Positions 7,987 to 14,248 of a stretch of DNA of 64,000 nt are shown in pieces (positions within the stretch are counted from its first letter, which is position 1; each line of letters starts with the position of its first letter). This DNA is from Arthrobacter sulfonylureivorans (GTDB lineage Bacteria; Actinomycetota; Actinomycetes; Actinomycetales; Micrococcaceae), in contig RJAE01000005.1 of the NCBI GenBank assembly GCA_004000035.1, positions 205,213 through 269,212 of the forward strand, written 5' to 3'. Below the pieces are notes generated by a model. It saw nothing but the letters and a program-made list of their open reading frames with translations. It was not told the origin of the DNA and did no database searches. The position numbers and the translations under genes were made by a program.

Positions 7987-9500
7987 GCTGCCCTCCTCAG
8001 CGTCTGGACCGGCTGGACTCCGCCGCCGGCCACGCGCACGGCGGCACCGCCGAGCGCTGCCGTGAAATCCGCGTCGTGCGTCACCGATACCACGCTCTTG
8101 CCGTCGGCCACCAACTCGGCCAGCAGGGTGACCAGTTCCGCCCAGGTGTTGGCGTCCTGCCCGAAGGTCGGCTCGTCCAGCATCAAGATGTCCGGGCCGG
8201 TGGCCAGCATGGTGGCCACCGAGAGCCGGCGCTTCTCGCCGCCGGACAGGGTAAAGGGATTGGCCTGCAGCAGCCGGGTCAACCGGAGCCGTTCGGCGAT
8301 GGTATCCACTCGCTGCCGGACCACTGCCTCGGGCAGCTTCGCCACCCGCCGCGGGCCGAACTCCAGCTCATCGAGCACCGTGCTGGTCAGGAACTGATGT
8401 TCCGGTTCCTGGAACACGCTGCCAATCCGGGCCACCAACTGGGCGGACTTCCATTTCACCGGGGACTGCGCCGCGCCACGGTGCAGCGCCGGGGTGGCGG
8501 TCAGCTCCCCCCGGCTGGGCGCCAGCAGACCGCCCAGCGTGAGTGCCAGCGTCGACTTGCCGGCGCCGTTCGGGCCGGTGATGCTCAGGGCCTGTCCGCT
8601 GAGCAGGTCCACGTCCACGCCGCGGAGCACCGGCCCGGTCTTCCGGCTCCGGGCCACGTCCAACCCCATCGCCTGCAGCAACGGTCCGCCGGGTGCCCGA
8701 GCGGCGGGCAGCTTCAGCCGGGGAGTGTGTCCAGGGACCCAGACGCCGGCCTCCACCAACCGGGCGCGGGTGGCGCGTTCGGCCAGCACTTTGGCCGGCG
8801 GGCCGTCTGCCAGCACGCCGCCTCCGGCCGCCAGCACGATCACCCGGTCCACCACGTCCGCCCAGACGGCCACCCGGTGCTCCACCACCATCAAGGTGGC
8901 GCCGGTGCGGTCCAGCACCCGGGCCACGGCGTCGCGCACTTCCTGCACGCCCTCCGGATCCAGATTCGCGGTCGGCTCGTCCAGCAGCAGCAGTCCCGGC
9001 CGCATGGCCAGCACCGAGGCCAGCGCCAGCCGCTGTTTCTGGCCGCCTGACAAGGCCGCGGTGGGATGGTCCAGCGGCACGTCCAGGCCAACATCGGCCA
9101 GGGATTCGCGGACCCGGTTCCAGATCTCTGCGCGCGGTACGGACAGGTTCTCCGCCCCAAAGGCCACCTCGTCGCCCACGCGGGCCAGCACCAGCTGGCT
9201 TTCCGGGTCCTGCAGCACCAGCCCGGCCCGGCCGCGGGCATCCGAGGGACGCAGCCCGGCCACGGTAAGCCGCCCGGCTTCCTCGCCCTCCCCGTCGTCG
9301 CCCAGCACGCCGGCCATGGCGTGCAGCAGCGTGGACTTCCCGGCGCCTGAAGCGCCCAGCAACAAGACCCGTTCCCCGGGTGCAATGCTGAAGCTGGCCC
9401 CGCTGACCGCGGGGTCCTTGCGGCCGGCATGGCGCCAGCCCCACCCCTCGGCGAGGACCGGCACCGGGCCGGGCACCGCCGTCGTAATCTGCAGTCCCAT
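7983..9500 (-). CDS. ykoD: ECF transporter double ATP-binding protein (YkoD-like)
   Basis: A 505-residue protein with two complete ABC ATPase domains in one chain. Each has a Walker A (GASGAGKST near residue 50; GPNGAGKST near residue 310), a signature (LSGGQKQR and LSGGEKRR) and a Walker B (LLLDEPT and LMLDEPT). Single-chain double ATPases of this kind are typical of YkoD in ykoEDC thiamine/HMP transporters. The gene starts 6 nt after the ykoE stop and overlaps ykoC by 4 nt, so the three genes form one operon. Confidence 0.92.
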   Translation of the reverse strand: MGLQITTAVPGPVPVLAEGWGWRHAGRKDPAVSGASFSIAPGERVLLLGASGAGKSTLLHAMAGVLGDDGEGEEAGRLTVAGLRPSDARGRAGLVLQDPESQLVLARVGDEVAFGAENLSVPRAEIWNRVRESLADVGLDVPLDHPTAALSGGQKQRLALASVLAMRPGLLLLDEPTANLDPEGVQEVRDAVARVLDRTGATLMVVEHRVAVWADVVDRVIVLAAGGGVLADGPPAKVLAERATRARLVEAGVWVPGHTPRLKLPAARAPGGPLLQAMGLDVARSRKTGPVLRGVDVDLLSGQALSITGPNGAGKSTLALTLGGLLAPSRGELTATPALHRGAAQSPVKWKSAQLVARIGSVFQEPEHQFLTSTVLDELEFGPRRVAKLPEAVVRQRVDTIAERLRLTRLLQANPFTLSGGEKRRLSVATMLATGPDILMLDEPTFGQDANTWAELVTLLAELVADGKSVVSVTHDADFTAALGGAAVRVAGGGVQPVQTLRRAA

Positions 9501-9506
9501 AACGGC

Positions 9507-10127
9507 TCAGACGTCTGCCGTGCGGCCCGCCGCGAAGGAGGACAATACGCCGGTCCTCGCCAGGCCCTTGACCGCCAGCCAGGGCAGCAGCCCGGCGATC
9601 ACCATGCCGGATACGGCGGCGCAGACCACATAGGCCAACTGCCATTCGGGGGCCCAGAGCATGTTGTACAGGATGTTCTCGCTGATCGACAGCGCCAGGC
9701 CAGCGCCGAGGCCGGCCAGCATCGCCACCATCACGTTGAACTTCCGGTACAGAAAGAGCAGGAAGATGACTTCGGCGCCCAAGCCTTGGATCAGGCCGGA
9801 CACCAGCACGCTCATGCCGAAGCTGGTGCCCAGCAGGCCGGAGACGATGGCCGCCAGCATCTCGCAGTAGATCGCGGCGCCGGGCTTGCGGATGATCAGC
9901 CCGCCCAGCACGCCGGCCATCAACCAGCCGCCGGTGTAGAGGCCGGCAGCGGGCGGGAAGGCAACGGTGAGGCCCTCAATCAGCGGCCAAGCCGCCGACC
10001 AGGCCCAGAAGATGACGCCGACGGCCACGGCCACCACCGAGGCGACGACGATGTCCACCACCCGCCAGCCGTAGCGCTGCTTGCGCGCGGGAGTGGGCGT
10101 GGTCGGTGCATTCGAAACGGTACTCAT
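9507..10127 (-). CDS. ykoE: ECF transporter substrate-binding S component, YkoE family (thiamine/HMP)
   Basis: A 206-residue membrane protein with about five or six helices and a cytoplasmic N-terminus. It is of the YkoE type, which captures thiamine or hydroxymethylpyrimidine for the EcfT/ATPase module encoded by the next two genes. The ATG at 10127 is chosen because AGGAGG lies 5 nt upstream. The longer open frame (to 10241) runs into the riboswitch and is not likely to be coding. Expression should be repressed by thiamine pyrophosphate through the upstream riboswitch and the hairpin covering this ribosome-binding site. Confidence 0.92.
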   Translation of the reverse strand: MSTVSNAPTTPTPARKQRYGWRVVDIVVASVVAVAVGVIFWAWSAAWPLIEGLTVAFPPAAGLYTGGWLMAGVLGGLIIRKPGAAIYCEMLAAIVSGLLGTSFGMSVLVSGLIQGLGAEVIFLLFLYRKFNVMVAMLAGLGAGLALSISENILYNMLWAPEWQLAYVVCAAVSGMVIAGLLPWLAVKGLARTGVLSSFAAGRTADV

Positions 10128-10132
10128 GGAAT

Positions 10133-10150
10133 CCTCCTGGGTGCAGGAGG
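10133..10150 (-). promoter_or_regulatory. Hairpin sequestering the ykoE ribosome-binding site
   Basis: On the minus strand CCTCCT, a six-base loop and AGGAGG form a perfect 6-bp stem. The 3' arm is exactly the ykoE Shine-Dalgarno. It lies 34 nt downstream of the TPP aptamer and is the probable translational expression platform. Confidence 0.75.
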
Positions 10151-10183
10151 GGAGGGCGGCCGTGTGGCACAACCCCGAGAACT

Positions 10184-10298
10184 CGACTCCCTTCGCCGGT
10201 ACTAACCGGAGCAGGTTCGAGGGTCTGCGGTCTTTCCGCACTCTCAGCGTCCCTCCCGGTGTCCGGCGTGTGCCGGTCGGTCGGACGCTCCCCTGTCG
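10184..10298 (-). ncRNA. TPP riboswitch (THI element)
   Basis: Read on the minus strand, the segment carries the conserved THI-box parts in order: CGAC (P1 5'), GGGGAGCG (P2 5'), a long P3 hairpin, ACGCTGAGAG (P2 3'), a P4/P5 arm ending AACCTGCTCCGGTTAGTACC, GCGAAGGGA, and GTCG (P1 3'). The P1 strands 10295-10298 and 10184-10187 are complementary. It precedes the ykoEDC operon and no other gene. Confidence 0.95.
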
Positions 10299-10473
10299 TT
10301 ATTGGTGCTGTCTAGCAGCACGCACCAGTCTACACTCGCCCGGCTTCGCGGGCCCATTCGGCCACCAGCCGTTGGAGAATGCACGACGGCGCCGGGATGG
10401 GCGGGTGCGGGCAGTAGGCTGGGAGCGGCAGAGCTGATGACAAGGGGACGCGGCGCCCCGGTAAGGAGCAGGC

Positions 10474-10734
10474 ATGACCGTTGTATTAAAGCTCTTGGGC
10501 ACCCTGGTGAGTCTTGGTGCGGGTTTAGCAGCCACCCACCTGCTGGGCTACGTGTGGAAGATGGTCACCGGCCGTGACGCACCCCAGGCCGACGATGACC
10601 TGGAGAACAGCGTTGCTTCTGCTCTGGTTTTCGCGGTGGTGTCCGGCACGGTTGGCCGGGTGATCCAGGTACTGCTCAAGCGGGCCACCGCCAAGGCAGT
10701 CCTGCACTACGAGAAGACCCCGGAAATCGTCTAA
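10474..10734 (+). CDS. DUF4235 family small membrane protein
   Basis: An 86-residue protein with an N-terminal hydrophobic segment (residues about 4-28), a polar loop rich in Asp, and a second hydrophobic helix (about 47-66). It ends in a basic region. This is the layout of the actinobacterial DUF4235 family, whose function is unknown. The ATG is preceded by AAGGAG, 5 nt away. It stands alone, facing the Mrp antiporter operon, with a terminator-like hairpin between them. Confidence 0.85.
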   Translation: MTVVLKLLGTLVSLGAGLAATHLLGYVWKMVTGRDAPQADDDLENSVASALVFAVVSGTVGRVIQVLLKRATAKAVLHYEKTPEIV

Positions 10735-10752
10735 GCGGCACGTTCGAGGGGC

Positions 10753-10795
10753 GCGCTGGCGGGGGGCGTGGCTGCGGCCCGCCCCCCGCTAGCGC
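10753..10795. terminator. Bidirectional terminator-like hairpin
   Basis: A 16-bp GC-rich stem with one G-U pair (10753-10768 with 10780-10795) and an 11-nt loop sits between the convergent DUF4235 and mnhG stops. There is no T tract. Confidence 0.5.
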
Positions 10796-10797
10796 CG

Positions 10798-11328
10798 CTA
10801 GTCCTTGCGTGTCCCGGTAGCGTCCTGGTCGTTTCGGACCGGACCAGCCGCAGTTGCAGCGGCGTCGGCCTCCGCAGCTTCGATTTCGGCAGCTTCGATT
10901 TCGACAGCCTCGACGTCACCGGCGTCGAAGTCACCCGCGGTGACGTCACCGGCGTCGATCTCCGCTTCGGGCTCTTCTTCGGCCGCCGCTTCCACCACCG
11001 CGTCGAGGTCGTCCACGCTGAGGATTTCCCGGCGCAAATGTTTGGTCCGGTATCCGGCGCGGCCCACCATATGTGCCGAGACCGGCACGGTGAGCAGTTG
11101 GAACAGCCACGCGATGAGCAGCAACGGCACGGCCGCCCAACTGCCCAGCTGCAGCCCCAAGCCAGTCAGCAGCAGCAGCAAGCCGAACACCTGCGGCTTC
11201 GTGGCGGCGTGCATACGGGAGAGCAGGTCCGGGAACCGCAGCAGGCCGATGCCCGCGGCCAGGGACATCAGCGCGCCGGTGATCAAGCAAACGGCGGTGA
11301 CGATGTCGAGGATCAGGTCAGTGTTCAC
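10798..11328 (-). CDS. mnhG: Mrp-type Na+/H+ antiporter subunit G with acidic tail
   Basis: A protein of 176 residues from the GTG at 11328; a longer frame opens at 11364 but would overlap mnhF far more. The first ~110 residues carry the MnhG/PhaG hydrophobic segments, including the RFPDLLSRMHAATKPQ motif. The remaining ~65 residues are a low-complexity tail of repeating Glu/Asp/Ala (for example DAGDV and EIEAAEIEAAEA), not typical of the subunit's core. It is the last gene of the mnhABCDEFG-ordered operon. The subunit is needed for assembly of the multi-protein secondary Na+/H+ antiporter. Confidence 0.88.
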   Translation of the reverse strand: MNTDLILDIVTAVCLITGALMSLAAGIGLLRFPDLLSRMHAATKPQVFGLLLLLTGLGLQLGSWAAVPLLLIAWLFQLLTVPVSAHMVGRAGYRTKHLRREILSVDDLDAVVEAAAEEEPEAEIDAGDVTAGDFDAGDVEAVEIEAAEIEAAEADAAATAAGPVRNDQDATGTRKD

Positions 11329-11596
11329 GCGGCCGCCCGTCTGTGACGAACCGGGCCACGGCAACCGAGCCGATGAAACCGACCAGGCAGATCACCACCA
11401 CCAGCGTCAGATTGTTCATGTGGCCACCGGCGGCCATGTCCACAATCAGTCCGGCGCAGACAACCGCCAGCAGCACGTCGATGGCCAGCAACCGGTCCAA
11501 GAGGGACGGCCCGCGAGCCAGGCGGACCAGCGCCAGCACCGCGGCCAGGGCCAGGACTGCGCTGACGATGATTTGGGCAACAGCCATGACTTCCAC
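11318..11596 (-). CDS. mnhF: Mrp-type Na+/H+ antiporter subunit F
   Basis: A 92-residue protein with three predicted membrane helices. It contains the family motif RLARGPSLLDRLLAIDVL (about residues 25-42). The GTG start at 11596 lies 2 nt after the mnhE stop; an in-frame ATG three codons later is an alternative. The 3' end overlaps mnhG by about 11 nt. It is part of the same operon and of the membrane-embedded antiporter complex. Confidence 0.92.
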   Translation of the reverse strand: MEVMAVAQIIVSAVLALAAVLALVRLARGPSLLDRLLAIDVLLAVVCAGLIVDMAAGGHMNNLTLVVVICLVGFIGSVAVARFVTDGRPREH

Positions 11597-11598
11597 GT

Positions 11599-12159
11599 TT
11601 ACGCTGCCCCTCCTCTGCCGCTACCTTCAGCTTTGACCAGTTCCAGTTCTTCCTTGGACCCCATCACCCTGATCAGGCCCGCCTCGATCTTCCGCACTTC
11701 CGCCTCAAAGTCCTCGGCGGCTTCCCTGGTTGCCACGTCGATCACGTGCAGGTAGAGCGTGGACGTGGACCGGTCCACATCCACCACGAAGCTGCCCGGG
11801 ATCAACGAGATGGCATGCCCGGTGGCCGTCACCAACAGGTCCGAGTGGCTTCGCAGGTGCACCGCCACCACCGCGTTGCGCAGCTTCGGACCGGCGGTCA
11901 GGGCGAGCCAGAGGACTTCGAAGCTCGCTACGGCCACTTTCCAGACGAAGGTCGCGGCGAAGACCACCGCCGCCAGTGGATTGAAGCGCCCGCTGAGTTC
12001 GACCGGCGGCAGATAGAACAGGTTCACGATGACCAGCGCGATCAGCAACCCGAAGATCAGGTTGCCGGCGCTGAAATCCTGCCACAGGGCTCCCCAGAGG
12101 AAGACCAGCCAAGCCAGCAGGGGCAGCTCGACCCAGATGGAGATGCGCGGTTTCCTCAT
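11599..12159 (-). CDS. mnhE: Mrp-type Na+/H+ antiporter subunit E
   Basis: A 186-residue protein with two or three N-terminal membrane helices followed by a cytoplasmic domain. It carries the MnhE signature HAISLIPGSFVVDVD and a following HVIDV strand. It overlaps mnhD by 4 nt (ATGA) and precedes mnhF by 2 nt. Its role is structural in the Mrp complex. Confidence 0.93.
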   Translation of the reverse strand: MRKPRISIWVELPLLAWLVFLWGALWQDFSAGNLIFGLLIALVIVNLFYLPPVELSGRFNPLAAVVFAATFVWKVAVASFEVLWLALTAGPKLRNAVVAVHLRSHSDLLVTATGHAISLIPGSFVVDVDRSTSTLYLHVIDVATREAAEDFEAEVRKIEAGLIRVMGSKEELELVKAEGSGRGGAA

Positions 12160-13778
12160 GGGGCAACCCCCTGCATCGCGCCTTCACCCAGGACCGCCTC
12201 GATGTACGGCGTGCGTTGCAGCATCTCCCGCGCCGCCTGGTCGCTCAGCTCGAAGAGCGGTCCGGCGAACACCGTCAGGGCAACGCCCATCACCACCAGA
12301 CCGATCGTCGGCCAGACCATCGGCATGGGCAGCAGTTGAACGATGCCCCGCCCGGTGAACCGCCCGTGCGGACGCTCCTCCACGTGGCGTGTGGTCCGAA
12401 CCGCCGACCCGTCGGGCTTGGTGGCCACCAGGACCGGATCCGGGTGCTCGGCGTCTTCCGGGCGCCGCCAGAACACGCGGTTCCAGACTCGGGCCAAGGC
12501 AAGCAGCGTCAGCAGCGACGTGATCATGCTGCCCGCCACCAGCACCCAGGCGATCGGACTGCCCAGGTCCACGCCTCCCTGCACCAATCCGATCTTTCCC
12601 AGGAAGCCGGAGAACGGCGGGATCCCGGCCAGATTCATGGCCGGCACGAAGAACAGGATGGCCAGCATCGGCGACAGCTTGGCCAAACCGCCCAGCCGGT
12701 CCATGTTGGTGGTGCCGCCGCGGCGTTCAATCAGGCCGGCCACCAGGAACAGGCTGGTCTGCACCGTGATGTGGTGCGCCACGTAATAGACAGCTGCGCC
12801 CAACCCCACTACCGAGGACATCGCCAAACCGAACACCATGTAGCCGATGTGGCTGACCAGCGTAAACGAGAGCATGCGCTTGATGTCGATCTGCGCCACG
12901 GCACCCAGAATGCCGACCAACATGGTCAGCACGGCCACCACCATCAGGAACGTGTTCAGGCGGTCGCCCGGGAACAGCAGCGTCTCGGTCCGGATCAGGG
13001 CATAGACCCCGACCTTGGTCAGCAGGCCGGCGAACACCGCGGTGACCGGCGCCGGCGCCGTCGGGTAGGAGTCGGGCAGCCAGAAAGACAGGGGGAAGAC
13101 CGCCGCCTTGATGCCGAAGGCCACCAGCAGCATCAGGTGCAGCGTCATCTGCGTGGACGGATCCAACTCGCCGAGCTTGATCGCCAGATCGGCCATGTTG
13201 ATGGTTCCGGTCGCCGCGTAGATCATCGCGATGGACACAAGGAACAGCATCGAGGAGATGACGCTGACGACGACGTAGGTCACCCCTGCGCGGATGCGCG
13301 GGCTGGTGCCTCCCAGAGTCATCAGCACGTAGCTGGCCGTGAGCAGCATTTCGAAGCCCACATAGAGGTTGAACAGATCCCCGGTCAGGAAGGCGTTGGA
13401 CACACCGGCCACCAGGATCAGGTAGGTCGGGTGGAAGATCGAAACCGGGCCCTCTTCGTCGCTGTCCGCCATGCCCTGGCCGGAGGCATACAGCAGCACC
13501 GCCAAGCTGACGGCGGAGGAGACCACCAACATCAGTGCGGACAGCTCGTCGACCACCATGGTGATCCCGAAGGGCGGAATCCAGCCGCCGATATTCACGG
13601 CCTGGGCACCGTTGGCCCATGCCGAGGCCAGCATGACGACCTCCACCGCCAGCGTCACGGTCAGCGTGATGGCACCGGTACGGCGTTGCGCATTCGGATG
13701 GCGGATCAGCACGAACGCCAAGGCAGCGCCCAGCAGCGGCAGGACAACTGCCAGCGGAGCAATCTGTGCGGCGTTCAC
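12156..13778 (-). CDS. mnhD: Mrp-type Na+/H+ antiporter subunit D
   Basis: A 540-residue protein with about 14 membrane helices, homologous to the proton-pumping NuoM/NuoN subunits of complex I. The central Proton_antipo_M domain includes SFWLPDSYPTAPAPVTAVFAG, with the conserved lysine/histidine pattern of ion-translocating subunits. It starts with GTG overlapping the mnhC stop by 4 nt. A hydrophilic insert near residues 440-475 separates the last helices. Confidence 0.94.
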   Translation of the reverse strand: MNAAQIAPLAVVLPLLGAALAFVLIRHPNAQRRTGAITLTVTLAVEVVMLASAWANGAQAVNIGGWIPPFGITMVVDELSALMLVVSSAVSLAVLLYASGQGMADSDEEGPVSIFHPTYLILVAGVSNAFLTGDLFNLYVGFEMLLTASYVLMTLGGTSPRIRAGVTYVVVSVISSMLFLVSIAMIYAATGTINMADLAIKLGELDPSTQMTLHLMLLVAFGIKAAVFPLSFWLPDSYPTAPAPVTAVFAGLLTKVGVYALIRTETLLFPGDRLNTFLMVVAVLTMLVGILGAVAQIDIKRMLSFTLVSHIGYMVFGLAMSSVVGLGAAVYYVAHHITVQTSLFLVAGLIERRGGTTNMDRLGGLAKLSPMLAILFFVPAMNLAGIPPFSGFLGKIGLVQGGVDLGSPIAWVLVAGSMITSLLTLLALARVWNRVFWRRPEDAEHPDPVLVATKPDGSAVRTTRHVEERPHGRFTGRGIVQLLPMPMVWPTIGLVVMGVALTVFAGPLFELSDQAAREMLQRTPYIEAVLGEGAMQGVAP

Positions 13779-14248
13779 TTCTCCCTCTCCGTCCGGGCCC
13801 TGTTGGTGGCAGGTGTTTCCTCCGCCTCGTCCGGCGGGACGAACTCGGTGGTTTCCGCCGGAATCTCGGCGTCGTCTTCGGCATCGAAGGTCGGCTGGTT
13901 GGCCACGCGGCGGTCTTCGATATCGTCCTGGACCTCGTCCTGCCGTCCCAGCACCCAGGAACGGTAAATGATGGCCAGCATGAACGCTGTGACCGCAAAG
14001 GAAATCACGATGGACGTGAGGATCAAGGCCTGCGGCAGCGGATCGCTGTAGGCCTCGGCGGGGACGCCAACGCCGAAAATCGGCGCTAGTCCCGCGGGCC
14101 CGCCCGTGCTGAGCAGCAACAGGTTGGCGCCGTTGGTGATCAGCATCAGGCCGAGCATCACACGGGTCAGGCTACGTTCCAGGATCAGGTAGACGCCCAC
14201 TGCGAACAGCACGCCCATCACCAGTAGCAATGTCAGGTTGACCGTCAT
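13775..14248 (-). CDS. mnhC: Mrp-type Na+/H+ antiporter subunit C
   Basis: A 157-residue protein homologous to NuoK. Three membrane helices lie in residues 1-105, with the motifs LILERSLTRVMLGLMLITNGANLLLL and DPLPQALILTSIVISFA. They are followed by a charged C-terminal tail of about 50 residues rich in Asp/Glu. It overlaps mnhA and mnhD by 4 nt on each side. Confidence 0.94.
   Translation of the reverse strand: MTVNLTLLLVMGVLFAVGVYLILERSLTRVMLGLMLITNGANLLLLSTGGPAGLAPIFGVGVPAEAYSDPLPQALILTSIVISFAVTAFMLAIIYRSWVLGRQDEVQDDIEDRRVANQPTFDAEDDAEIPAETTEFVPPDEAEETPATNRARTEREK

Noticed and set aside
10128-10241. Extended ykoE reading frame starting at 10241
   Set aside because: It would place codons inside the TPP aptamer and ignore the strong AGGAGG before the ATG at 10127.
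12216-13967. 583-codon plus-strand frame opposite mnhD and mnhC
   Set aside because: A shadow frame; the minus-strand genes have clear family motifs and operon overlaps.
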